Source: Saccharibacillus nicotianae (lineage in GTDB: Bacteria; Bacillota; Bacilli; Paenibacillales; Paenibacillaceae). Taken from it: a DNA stretch of 64,000 nucleotides. Below the pieces are notes generated by a model. That model ran no database searches and was not told the origin of the DNA. It saw nothing but the letters and a program-made list of their open reading frames with translations. Positions 22,939 to 31,448 of the stretch are shown in pieces (within the stretch, counting starts at the first letter, position 1; every line of letters starts with the position of its first letter). The stretch is taken from positions 1,054,001 to 1,118,000 of the forward strand of contig NZ_JBHUGF010000010.1 of the NCBI RefSeq assembly GCF_042681745.1. Direction: 5' to 3'. The position numbers were made by a program, and so were the translations under genes.

Positions 22939-23358
22939 ATGGCTCAAGGATTTAAGTATGTATACAACGATTACGGTAAAGACCCTACTCGTATTACTGA
23001 GTTTTTAATGACAGACAATGAAGCAGGCGTTGCAGGTGAAGCTATCAAGTTAGTTGCAGGTCGCGTCACCAAAGCAGGAGCAACAGACGCAATTTTTGGT
23101 TTTCTTACAGGTAACGTCACTGCTGGAACCAATCGCGAATGTGAATTGATTCTTGCGCGTGAAGGCGATTGGTACGACGGCGCATACACAGGTACAGCAG
23201 CGGCTGGATTTGTGCCAGGTGCAAACGCAGTGACTCTAGCTAGTGATGGTCTCAGTGCCAACTCGGCAACAGTTACAGGTGGCGCTTTATCAGTAGGAGC
23301 AATCAATACAAACAAATTAACTGCTCGGTTCAAAGTTAAGAACCGTCAAATGTCCTAA
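22939..23358 (+). CDS. Head decoration or stabilisation protein
   Basis: A 139-residue Ala/Gly/Thr-rich protein directly before the coat gene, a typical decoration-protein place. Alternating strands and the repeat-like TAAAGFVPGANAVTLASDGL support a beta-rich surface protein. GGAGGAATTACAC precedes the ATG. The function rests on position and composition. Confidence 0.72.
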   Translation: MAQGFKYVYNDYGKDPTRITEFLMTDNEAGVAGEAIKLVAGRVTKAGATDAIFGFLTGNVTAGTNRECELILAREGDWYDGAYTGTAAAGFVPGANAVTLASDGLSANSATVTGGALSVGAINTNKLTARFKVKNRQMS

Positions 23359-23372
23359 GGGGGAACTAACAC

Positions 23373-24350
23373 ATGGTACAAACTAAACCAAAATGGTCAA
23401 AAGAGATTTTAGAGCCGATTTTCCGCGAGATTTACACTTTGGATCAATCTGAAAAAATGAAAAAAGATTTCATTTCTATGTTCTATGATCAAATCAACTC
23501 TGAAAAAGATGCTGAAAGCTATGAAGGTGTAGGTGCAGGCGGTCTGATGGAAGAGTGGGGTAAATCAGACAATCAAGTCTACTATGAAGATATTGACGAG
23601 TTGTGGCAAAAGCGTATTCGTAACCGCAAATGGTCACTAGGTACTCAAATCGATAGAGACTTTATTGATGATGTGAAGTTAACTCAAGTCATTGACCGTA
23701 TCAAAAAAGTGTCTACCGATACGTTTCGTACACAACAATTACAAGCTGTAGAGTTTTTGAATAACGGTTTCGTTGCGCAAGGACTTAACTATAGAGGAGC
23801 ATTGTCTAATTATTTAGGCCCAGACGGATTACCTCTGTTCGCGACGAATCACCCATACAGCCCTGTTAATTTAACAGATACCCAGTCCAACATGGGTACA
23901 TCTACACTTTCTATCGACTCGTTTGATGCAACAGCAGTGGCTATGCAGGAATGGAAAGATGATCGTGGTAACCCGATGCCAGTAATGCCTGATACATTGA
24001 TCGTTTCACCTTACAATGCACGAGCTGCTTTCAAAATCGCAGGTTTGCCAGATCGTGACTTGCCTGCTTGGGAACCTGGTAGTAACCAATTCAATCCAAA
24101 CATGTACCAAAGTCATATCAAAGTTATTGTTTGCCCGTGGCTTGCAACAACGGCTGCTAACCGCCAAAACTGGTTTGTTGCCGATTGGGATCGCATGATG
24201 GAAATGAACAAATGGCAGTGGAGACGTAAACCGAAAGACGGTTCTATTACAGATTTCGACACAGAAGTAAGTAAATTTAAAGTTGTCGGTCGTTGGGGAT
24301 TTGGATTTAAAAACTACAGCTTTATCTTCGGTCATAAACCAACAGTATAA
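23373..24350 (+). CDS. Major capsid protein
   Basis: A 325-residue protein with Mu gpT/HK97-fold style features: long helical N-terminal arm, DTFRTQQLQAVEFLNNGF spine helix, and the conserved segment GLPLFATNHPYSP followed by PDTLIVSPYNARAAFKI. It follows scaffold and decoration genes and is followed by a stable hairpin. AGGGGGAA precedes the start. Strong ribosome site and terminal hairpin suit the most abundant virion protein. Confidence 0.9.
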   Translation: MVQTKPKWSKEILEPIFREIYTLDQSEKMKKDFISMFYDQINSEKDAESYEGVGAGGLMEEWGKSDNQVYYEDIDELWQKRIRNRKWSLGTQIDRDFIDDVKLTQVIDRIKKVSTDTFRTQQLQAVEFLNNGFVAQGLNYRGALSNYLGPDGLPLFATNHPYSPVNLTDTQSNMGTSTLSIDSFDATAVAMQEWKDDRGNPMPVMPDTLIVSPYNARAAFKIAGLPDRDLPAWEPGSNQFNPNMYQSHIKVIVCPWLATTAANRQNWFVADWDRMMEMNKWQWRRKPKDGSITDFDTEVSKFKVVGRWGFGFKNYSFIFGHKPTV

Positions 24351-24396
24351 ACACTATTTCTACTCAAACGGAATATTGTTTTTTTGTGCCCAAAAT

Positions 24397-24414
24397 AGGG
24401 GGCTACGGCTCCCT
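24397..24414 (+). promoter_or_regulatory. Stable C(UACG)G hairpin after the coat gene
   Basis: AGGGGGC (24397-24403) pairs with GCTCCCT (24408-24414) with one G-U pair, closed by a TACG tetraloop. No T-tract follows, so it probably stabilises the coat mRNA end or weakens downstream expression instead of terminating fully. Confidence 0.6.
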
Positions 24415-24437
24415 AATAACGGAAATGAGTGAATTTT

Positions 24438-24683
24438 ATGTATCGTGATGAACTGGAATGTCTGAATGCTATACACAGTGAACAAAAGAAAACTAACGAA
24501 CTGCTTGAGCAGATCCTTAAAGGAGGACTTACGAATGCCACAAACGCCCGAGTTTCTACAGATCACCGACGAGAAGGTGGAAATGCCAGCACAACACAGT
24601 CCAAACCTAGTAGCGCTAGTGGACAAGGACGGAAAACAAATTCATCTAGCAACGAAAATCAACGCAGTCAAAGTAGAAGATAG
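24438..24683 (+). CDS. Small protein with low-complexity tail, overlaps next gene
   Basis: Residues 1-30 (MYRDELECLNAIHSEQKKTN) form a short coiled coil typical of small phage proteins. The rest is Ser, Asn, Gln and Arg rich, and is read from the same DNA as the next gene from 24535 on. The start is supported only by GGAAATGAG. Either both proteins are made, or translation of this frame mainly couples the next start. Confidence 0.5.
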   Translation: MYRDELECLNAIHSEQKKTNELLEQILKGGLTNATNARVSTDHRREGGNASTTQSKPSSASGQGRKTNSSSNENQRSQSRR

Positions 24684-24765
24684 TGAATCTACTACGATTG
24701 CGGCGCTTCGTGATGATTATAACGGTCTCTTGGATGTGTTACGTAAAGCAGGAGTTGTTAAATAA
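24535..24765 (+). CDS. Hypothetical phage protein, 76 aa
   Basis: Begins MPQTPEFLQITDEKVEMPAQ and includes SPNLVALVDKDGKQIHLATK, a small beta-type domain, then a helix. AAAGGAGG about 8 nt before the ATG at 24535 marks the start; the upstream ATG at 24466 has none. It overlaps the preceding frame by 149 nt. Function unknown, possibly structural. Confidence 0.68.
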   Translation: MPQTPEFLQITDEKVEMPAQHSPNLVALVDKDGKQIHLATKINAVKVEDSESTTIAALRDDYNGLLDVLRKAGVVK

Positions 24766-24777
24766 GGAGGTCACCAC

Positions 24778-25416
24778 ATGTTTGTTAATGAAGTGATCGA
24801 GGAAATACAGGAAAAGCTTCCAAACTATCTTAGTCCAGAAAGTATACTCAGGAAAATAACGCAGGTTAGGGATCGCCTTATAAGAAACTATAATGGCGCT
24901 CAACAACAGTCTGAAGCAGTTTGTTCCACCTTCGACATGATGGCAGGACAAGAATTGTATCTTTTACCTGCACCTGCTGGAGATATCACAGCTGTAGTTC
25001 TTAAATACCGACCGGATGAGTATTATTCACAACCTTATGGATATCATAGCGATTTAGGTCGAGAATGGTACAGTCTTGAAAAAAAACAATTTGATCAAAA
25101 GTCAGGTTGGCGTCCTTATTATTATTTCACAGCAGGAAGAATCGGCATACATCCTGTTCCGAAAGTAGATGTGTTGTATGGCATCAAGATTTTCCATAAT
25201 CCTGTATTAGCGCCATTAGCCACCGCAGATATTGGTAAATATGCTGAAACAGGTTTTGATCCGTCGTTTGATATGTTGTTAGTCTACGGAGTATTGAAAG
25301 ATATGGCGACAGGTGGTCAAGCTTCAGAGTTTCAAGCGAAGTATCAAGAAATACTGAATGAATATATCACAGCAAATAGTGGATACGAGAACTATCGTGT
25401 TCGCGGAAGGTGGTAA
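24778..25416 (+). CDS. Probable head-completion (adaptor) protein
   Basis: A 212-residue protein located after the coat gene. Its N-terminus (EVIEEIQEKLPNYLSPESIL) is helical like adaptor proteins that attach to the portal, and the remainder alternates beta segments. No firm family hit from memory; the call rests on place, size and on the resemblance in organisation to the second candidate at 27058. Confidence 0.62.
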   Translation: MFVNEVIEEIQEKLPNYLSPESILRKITQVRDRLIRNYNGAQQQSEAVCSTFDMMAGQELYLLPAPAGDITAVVLKYRPDEYYSQPYGYHSDLGREWYSLEKKQFDQKSGWRPYYYFTAGRIGIHPVPKVDVLYGIKIFHNPVLAPLATADIGKYAETGFDPSFDMLLVYGVLKDMATGGQASEFQAKYQEILNEYITANSGYENYRVRGRW

Positions 25417-25419
25417 AGA

Positions 25420-26910
25420 ATGTCCGATCGTTATCCTTACCGTAATACAAGCGAAGATATCGCTAATGGTGCGCCACCTCTTTATGAAACACCTCTAGGC
25501 GCTCAGAAGAAAGCTGATGCGGCTAGAGAAGCGGCGGAAGATGTTGCTGATAAAGCATTACAATCACATCGTTCTCAAGGCGGTAACGAACATCCCGTTG
25601 CTACAGATCTGAGTTCTGGTTTTATGAGTGGTCCAGATAAGAGCAAATTAGACTCTGTTCTTAATGGCGCAGAACCCAATCAAAATGCTTTTTCATCTGT
25701 TAATAACTTAACAGCAAAAAACGAACAAGATTCTCTCAATGTCGTGGGATTAACAGGGATAGATGTCACTACAAATCCAATGACAAATACATTAAGCATA
25801 ACAGCTACAGGCACTGCAACACCCGGAAAGCATGCTTCATCTCACCTACCGTCTGGTTCCGATCCTATTCCAATTGCAACCGATACCGAAGGTGGTTTGT
25901 TAAGTGCGGCTGATTTCAAACAAATCAAAAGTAACAAAGCTTCTTCAGAAAAAATATTAGCTAACTCACAAGATGCTTATATCAATATCAAAGATTTCGG
26001 AGCGCTGTGTAATGGAACAAACGATGATACTACAGCTGTGCAAAATGCAGTTAATTTTGCTAAAAGCAAAGGTGGTGGAATTGTTCTTTTACCAGAAAAA
26101 ACAACATTTAATGCAGGAAATGTTACCTATTATGAAGATGTTTTTATCTTTGATCTTTCACAAAAAGGTATTAATATCAATGACTACGTGTCAAGCCCGA
26201 ACCCGACAATGATTTTGAGACGAAATGCACAGTTTAACGGTGGAACGCCCGGATTTACAAATTCTGCAATGACGACCTATACGACAGTCGGTAAAAATGT
26301 AACTTCATTCGAATGGGGGATTACTAGCTGTTTGTACAACAGTGCAGATGCAGGTGAAAACACTTCGATTTATGGTAAGTCTGTTAAATACTCTACAGGG
26401 CCTACTTTTGCTGGAGTGTTTGAAGCTAGAGACGGTACGGGAAACAGCACATCAGGTGCGCTAATCGGATTAGAGGTCGATGTATTCTGCAACGGTTCTG
26501 ATACAGGTTCACGAGTCGGCATTGATATTGTAGTAGGTAAAGGAGTAGACGCTAATGCTTCTGGAGTTGCAAGTGTAGGCTTACGAATTGGTCCGCAAAA
26601 CGGAGACAATCGCAATGGTTCATTTGCAACAGGCATTTTAACAGCTGGTAATTTTACCAATGCAATTAATATCGGTGGTGGATCGGTACGAGGGATCACT
26701 TTAACTGGTAGCTTTGCAGTTGGGATTGATACATCAAGCGGAACATTTTCATCTGAAGCAATACGCATGGGGGCGAACCAAAAGTTTTCTTTCGAGTCTA
26801 CAGGTTCTATCTATATGAGTTACAATTCGTCTAATGGGTATATTGAATTCTTTCGTAGCGGCAATCGAGTTGGTTTCATTAAAACGTTAGGTCCCGACCA
26901 TGAGTTGTGA
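25420..26910 (+). CDS. Tailspike/fibre protein with pectate-lyase-like beta-helix start
   Basis: A 496-residue fibre. The first 170 residues are a stalk with Ala/Glu/Lys helix and Ser/Thr/Gly turns, including SGPDKSKLDSV, common in Firmicutes phage fibres. At residues 188-220 it shows the Pectate_lyase_3 start (INIKDFGALCNGTNDDTTAV, then GGGIVLLPEK). After that come beta-helix-like Gly/Thr/Asn-rich repeats. Such proteins bind or cut host surface glycan. It is set between two adaptor-like genes, not beside the esterase gene. Confidence 0.78.
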   Translation: MSDRYPYRNTSEDIANGAPPLYETPLGAQKKADAAREAAEDVADKALQSHRSQGGNEHPVATDLSSGFMSGPDKSKLDSVLNGAEPNQNAFSSVNNLTAKNEQDSLNVVGLTGIDVTTNPMTNTLSITATGTATPGKHASSHLPSGSDPIPIATDTEGGLLSAADFKQIKSNKASSEKILANSQDAYINIKDFGALCNGTNDDTTAVQNAVNFAKSKGGGIVLLPEKTTFNAGNVTYYEDVFIFDLSQKGININDYVSSPNPTMILRRNAQFNGGTPGFTNSAMTTYTTVGKNVTSFEWGITSCLYNSADAGENTSIYGKSVKYSTGPTFAGVFEARDGTGNSTSGALIGLEVDVFCNGSDTGSRVGIDIVVGKGVDANASGVASVGLRIGPQNGDNRNGSFATGILTAGNFTNAINIGGGSVRGITLTGSFAVGIDTSSGTFSSEAIRMGANQKFSFESTGSIYMSYNSSNGYIEFFRSGNRVGFIKTLGPDHEL

Positions 26911-26918
26911 GGTGAACA

Positions 26919-27074
26919 ATGAACAAGGAAACTCAAAATATTCTATTAGAACTTAATGCTACAAAGAAACGACTGCTAGAAACTCAACTGATTTTACTGC
27001 AATACGAAGAAAAAGAAATACTTTCTCATAATATAGAAGATGTTAAAGAAGGTGAAGATGCTGAACATCAATGA
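26919..27074 (+). CDS. Small coiled-coil protein, 51 aa
   Basis: A 51-residue open frame (MNKETQNILLELNATKKRLL) between the tailspike and adaptor genes, fully helical. GAGGTGAAC precedes the start. It overlaps the next gene by 17 nt. It probably forms a small bundle; function unknown. Confidence 0.62.
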   Translation: MNKETQNILLELNATKKRLLETQLILLQYEEKEILSHNIEDVKEGEDAEHQ

Positions 27075-27612
27075 AATTATTCAGGAAGCAGACATCCTTG
27101 TGCCTAACGCAGTCGAATTACCGCAAAAAATAGTTTGGTTAAATGCAGTTAATCAAGATTTTTTCAACGTTGTAAAAATACCTAAAACAATAAGGTTTGA
27201 TTCCGTCGCAGAACAATCAGACTATTCTATAGCAGGACTATCTGAAAAGGACATTGATAAAGTACTGGTCGGTCTATTTTGGTACTCTAGACTAAATTAT
27301 AACAATGTAACAACGACCGAAAACTTTTTCACCTATGAAAGCGATACTTTGTCGCTTCATCCTGCACCGTTTTTAACAAGTAAAGGTATGGTTAGATACC
27401 GACAATCAGCCAGTACAACGTTCACTTCTTCTGATTTATCATCTTCACCCGATGCACCAAAAGAATATCATTGGACTTTTATCTCTGCGCTTGCTTCATT
27501 CTTAGCGAATACAGAAGATGATGGCATAAAAGCATCTAATTATGAAAATCAATATAAGTCAGCTTGGAATGTCGCGGCGCAAAATTATCAAGTGCAAGGT
27601 GACGAGGTATGA
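27058..27612 (+). CDS. Probable adaptor/connector protein 2
   Basis: A 184-residue protein with a helical N-terminus (MLNINEIIQEADILVPNAVE) and a TIRFDSVAEQSDYSIAGLSE segment followed by YRQSASTTFTSSD. It lies directly before the hub gene, as expected of a head-to-tail connector in a short-tailed phage. AAAGAAGGTGA before the ATG at 27058 sets the start. Its stop overlaps the hub start. Confidence 0.62.
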   Translation: MLNINEIIQEADILVPNAVELPQKIVWLNAVNQDFFNVVKIPKTIRFDSVAEQSDYSIAGLSEKDIDKVLVGLFWYSRLNYNNVTTTENFFTYESDTLSLHPAPFLTSKGMVRYRQSASTTFTSSDLSSSPDAPKEYHWTFISALASFLANTEDDGIKASNYENQYKSAWNVAAQNYQVQGDEV

Positions 27613-29087
27613 AGCCGATTCAATATCAACAATCACAATATCAAGACGTAGGTGGAAAGCAAGTACCGATTACAATAAGAGAATTTAAAGGGTTGAATAT
27701 GTTTGACCCTCTTTCTATTGATGATGTTTTTTTTACAGACATCGTGAATATGGATAGCACAAACTATCCTTCTTTAACGACTCGCTCAGGTTATGTAGTC
27801 GATTATTCTGTACCTATTTCAGATCCGGGTGCATCTGGAGTCAAAGGAATGTTTGTGTTCCGACTGCCAGATGGTACAGAAGAGTTGCACTGTATTTTTT
27901 CCGATCAAACATGGCGAGTGAAAAAAGGGTCAACATGGCGAATTTTGCCTGGACAAATTAGTGGTCAAAGTATGAGTTATCAATTTGCTACAGCATACGT
28001 TGATTCAGATGCGTTGTCTATTCATCAAACTTGTTTGTTTATGCAAAGTGGCGGCGGAAGAACCTATTATTACACTGAAGGTCAGGGTACTCAAGTGGTA
28101 TCGCAATTGCCCGAAAATGCGAGGTATATTACGAGTTATCAAAATCGATTGTGGTGCGTCGTCGACAATGAGTTGTGGGCTTCTAAATTAGATGATCCGC
28201 TTACGTGGGACATTAATACAGCCGAAGGTGAATCGGCCGCCTATCGTAGACAAATTGAAACGAAAAACGGCGAAAAAGCAAGTGCGTTGAATGGTAATTT
28301 CACTAGATTAACGATTGGTTCACCTAATACTGTGCAAGAGTTGTATGGAGGCGTTCCTTCTCAGTTTAATGTTCAGCCAGTCACGTTTGATACGGGACCA
28401 ATCAACATGAAATCAACCATTACATTGGACGGTATTATGTACTTTGTTAATAAAAACGGGGTATATGAATATTCCGGTGGAACTATACCAGACAAATCGT
28501 TATCCGAAATTATTAACAAGCTTGTTAAAAATGTAACTCAAGCCTCAACAAGTAATACGGACAGTTTCAGAGTTACAGGTGGTACGGATGGTAAAAAGTT
28601 ATTCTTTTATATTAATGATACATTCCTTGTCTATGATCCACGACCGGGCGTACAAACATGGAGCAAGTACAGCGGTATCGTACCTGCTCATTTTGCTGTG
28701 TTCAATAACCAATTGTATATTGGTGATCGTCAAGGGCGCATATTACGCATAGAAGGCAATACAGATGCAGGTAATGCGATTAATTGGAGCGCGATTACAA
28801 AACCATTTAGTAACAGTTCAATATCTCAAAAATTAAGATGGTACAAGATATTTGTTCAGGCTGAATTCACAGGTACGATGAATATCATGCTATCAAAAAC
28901 AATTGATGGTGATGATTTCGAACAAGTTGGTACTACTACTGGATCAGGAGCAGATGTCACAAAACGAATAATTATTCCTGTTGGTAAATTCGCTCGTGAA
29001 AATCATATCCGCATCAAATTGACCGGATCAGGATACGCACGTATTCATGAGATCACACGTAATCAACGTCAACTTCCTTTGTATTGA
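27609..29087 (+). CDS. Probable tail hub/DNA stabilisation protein, beta-propeller type
   Basis: A 492-residue protein with many repeated strand-turn segments (ITSYQNRLWCVVDNELWASK, IMYFVNKNGVYEYSG, AVFNNQLYIGDRQGRILRIE), which is the look of a beta-propeller. The opening FKGLNMFDPLSIDDVFFTDI is typical of P22 gp10-like and related podovirus hub proteins, which plug the portal after packaging. Gene order (adaptor, hub, needle-sized gene, ejection proteins) agrees. Confidence 0.72.
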   Translation: MKPIQYQQSQYQDVGGKQVPITIREFKGLNMFDPLSIDDVFFTDIVNMDSTNYPSLTTRSGYVVDYSVPISDPGASGVKGMFVFRLPDGTEELHCIFSDQTWRVKKGSTWRILPGQISGQSMSYQFATAYVDSDALSIHQTCLFMQSGGGRTYYYTEGQGTQVVSQLPENARYITSYQNRLWCVVDNELWASKLDDPLTWDINTAEGESAAYRRQIETKNGEKASALNGNFTRLTIGSPNTVQELYGGVPSQFNVQPVTFDTGPINMKSTITLDGIMYFVNKNGVYEYSGGTIPDKSLSEIINKLVKNVTQASTSNTDSFRVTGGTDGKKLFFYINDTFLVYDPRPGVQTWSKYSGIVPAHFAVFNNQLYIGDRQGRILRIEGNTDAGNAINWSAITKPFSNSSISQKLRWYKIFVQAEFTGTMNIMLSKTIDGDDFEQVGTTTGSGADVTKRIIIPVGKFARENHIRIKLTGSGYARIHEITRNQRQLPLY

Positions 29088-29098
29088 GGTGAAAAATT

Positions 29099-29281
29099 AT
29101 GGCTGAACCCGTTACAAATGTCAGCATGAAGGGTTTTCAACGCACCGATAATGCCCAACAACAAATGCAGTATATCACTCAACTGCAAAACACGATAATT
29201 AGTCTCTCTAAAGATTTATTTTCAATGTCTCAACGTATTTCCTCATTAGAGTCACAGGTCAAAACATTAGGCGGTGGTTAA
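29099..29281 (+). CDS. Small coiled-coil protein, 60 aa
   Basis: A 60-residue protein with a heptad-like stretch (YITQLQNTIISLSKDLFSMS) and a GG end. A tail-needle or small virion component is possible from position after the hub, but at this length the role is unclear. GAGGTG is the ribosome site. Confidence 0.65.
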   Translation: MAEPVTNVSMKGFQRTDNAQQQMQYITQLQNTIISLSKDLFSMSQRISSLESQVKTLGGG

Positions 29282-29284
29282 CAT

Positions 29285-31438
29285 ATGGCAACAACCTATA
29301 ACACGAGTGTCCGGTCTAGTTTAAATAAACAAGGCATCAATAACAGCCGAATTGGATACAAAAACGGATACGTCACCGTAGACGGTAAAAACTTCTTACA
29401 AGCAGGTACAGTCAACAATGGTGCTGCTTATGCAACATCAGATGCTTTTTCTAAAGCACTCAAGAACTTAGCACCCGTGAACAAAACTAGTGTGGCTCAG
29501 CCTGCGGTATCGGCGGTTCCTAAGCCTGTGACGGTTCCGGCTCAAACGGGTAAGGTGACTTCGACCGCAACGGGTACAACGACACCTAATGCGCCTGCAC
29601 CATATACACCACCTGCAAGCCAGACTCAACAGACGTTACAACAGATCGCCGCTCAGCTTGCAAAACAACAGCAAACGTCATTCAAAGCGCCCGAAGCGTT
29701 CAAATACGACCCGCAAAGTGATCCTGCTTATCAATCTCAACTCGCTTTAGCACAAAAGAATATTCAGCGTCAGCAGTACGACACGAATGCAGTATTGCGT
29801 GCAGGTGGACAAGGTAAGTCGTCGTATTCAGAAACGGTAGCGAATCAGATCGGTACGGATGCACTTTCGACGCTTGCGAACACCATCGTTCCACAGCTTA
29901 TGAGTCAGGCGTACAGTCAGTACAATGATACCGCGAATCGTGACCTACAAATCCAACAAGCGAATTATGGCGTTGGACAGGATGCACTTGGTCAGTTATC
30001 AAATCTATACGGATTGCAAGATAAAGAATACTTCCAAAATCCGATTGCTGAAGCCAATGTAACCGGTAATTATTTGCCGACAGAAGCCAAGACGGCTATC
30101 AATCAACTGTTAGCGTTGAAACAACAAGCTGAAGTGAAAGGTGTCACTAAAGAAGATAAGACCAACCTTTCTAAACAAGCCGATCAAATCAGAAGCTACC
30201 TCACGGGTCTAGGAGTTAACACTTCTTCTCTCGGCGCAGATAGCGGATATACTAAGGCCCTTAACGGTGGGGCAGGTATTCGGACTGTGGCAGGTCAACA
30301 ATTGGATCAATCCGCAGAGCAAATCGCATTACAGAAACGTCAGACGAATTTTGATATGGCGAAGGCTGTTAGTGATATGACTGGTAAAGTCATCAAACCA
30401 CAAGATGATATCAACGGATTATTCCGTCAAGCCGCGGCAGCAGGTACACCACTTACAGCCGCACAACAAGCAACGTTATTCCAACAGAAATATCAGTTGG
30501 ATCGTGCTAAAGTGTCTGATGATCAATGTAATCAGAATTTTGGATATCAGAAAGAACGAGATACCGTGGCGGATAACCAGTACCAACAAAACTTCCAATA
30601 CCAAGCAGCGCGTGCGCTTATTTCGGATAGTCAGTGGCAACAACAGTTTGATCAGTCTGTTAAACAAAATGGTTTGGAGTATGCGCTTAATGAACAAGTT
30701 CAATTGGGCCAATTAACACTTGCTCAAGCGCAGGACGCTCGCGAACAAGGGGAGTATGATTATAAAATGTCTCAAGCCACTCAAGGTAGCGCTACTGCAA
30801 TTGAAGATTATGCTAAATCATATGTTGATCCAATTGCTGAACGTGATCCTAATACAGGTCAAGTGTTAAACAAAAAAGAACTCGAAGGATATTTAACAGG
30901 TTTGGAAGGTAAACTTAGCGATTACGATATTTATCAATTGTATAACCGTTATGGCATTACTTGGGACGCTGCTACTCCGTCGCCCCCAAAGCAAACTAGC
31001 ACTTCTTATGGAGGTGCTTCTAAACAAACCGCATATAATGATATTATCGAGAGCGCTGCTTCTGCTAACGGTGTTGACTCTTCGCTTGTTAAGGGTATCA
31101 TACAAGCTGAATCTTCATTCAACCCCAATGCTGGTTCAGGTGCAGGAGCTCAAGGTTTGATGCAATTAATGCCAGGTACCGCTGAAGGTCTAGGTGTAAG
31201 AAATCCTTTAGACCCTGCTCAAAATGTTAATGGTGGCACCAAATACATTGCTGGACAGCTCAAAAAGTATGGTAATACTGAATTAGCTTTAGCAGCATAC
31301 AATTGGGGCCCTGGTAATGTAGACAAAGCAATCAAAAAATACGGAAATAGTTGGGAAGCGATTCGTTCTCATGCTCCCAAAGAAACTCAAAGTTATGTAA
31401 CTAAAGTAACTTCTAATGCAGCAAGCTATAGAAAATAG
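29285..31438 (+). CDS. Internal virion protein with lytic transglycosylase domain
   Basis: A 717-residue protein. Residues 1-120 start beta-like, then a Pro/Thr/Ala linker. Residues 125-500 are Gln-rich helical, with two YQxxR-type repeats around 413-460 (NQYQQNFQYQAAR). Residues 575-717 are an SLT lytic transglycosylase: VKGIIQAESSFNPNAGS with the catalytic Glu, GAQGLMQLMPGTAEGLG, then ALAAYNWGPGNV. In short-tailed phages such proteins are ejected and cut peptidoglycan so that DNA can pass. Confidence 0.87.
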   Translation: MATTYNTSVRSSLNKQGINNSRIGYKNGYVTVDGKNFLQAGTVNNGAAYATSDAFSKALKNLAPVNKTSVAQPAVSAVPKPVTVPAQTGKVTSTATGTTTPNAPAPYTPPASQTQQTLQQIAAQLAKQQQTSFKAPEAFKYDPQSDPAYQSQLALAQKNIQRQQYDTNAVLRAGGQGKSSYSETVANQIGTDALSTLANTIVPQLMSQAYSQYNDTANRDLQIQQANYGVGQDALGQLSNLYGLQDKEYFQNPIAEANVTGNYLPTEAKTAINQLLALKQQAEVKGVTKEDKTNLSKQADQIRSYLTGLGVNTSSLGADSGYTKALNGGAGIRTVAGQQLDQSAEQIALQKRQTNFDMAKAVSDMTGKVIKPQDDINGLFRQAAAAGTPLTAAQQATLFQQKYQLDRAKVSDDQCNQNFGYQKERDTVADNQYQQNFQYQAARALISDSQWQQQFDQSVKQNGLEYALNEQVQLGQLTLAQAQDAREQGEYDYKMSQATQGSATAIEDYAKSYVDPIAERDPNTGQVLNKKELEGYLTGLEGKLSDYDIYQLYNRYGITWDAATPSPPKQTSTSYGGASKQTAYNDIIESAASANGVDSSLVKGIIQAESSFNPNAGSGAGAQGLMQLMPGTAEGLGVRNPLDPAQNVNGGTKYIAGQLKKYGNTELALAAYNWGPGNVDKAIKKYGNSWEAIRSHAPKETQSYVTKVTSNAASYRK

Positions 31439-31448
31439 GTGATATATA

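Noticed and set aside
30405..30716. 103-codon ORF in another frame of the transglycosylase gene
   Set aside because: Low-complexity Gln/Asn-type shadow without ribosome site; unlike the methylase case it has no family motifs.
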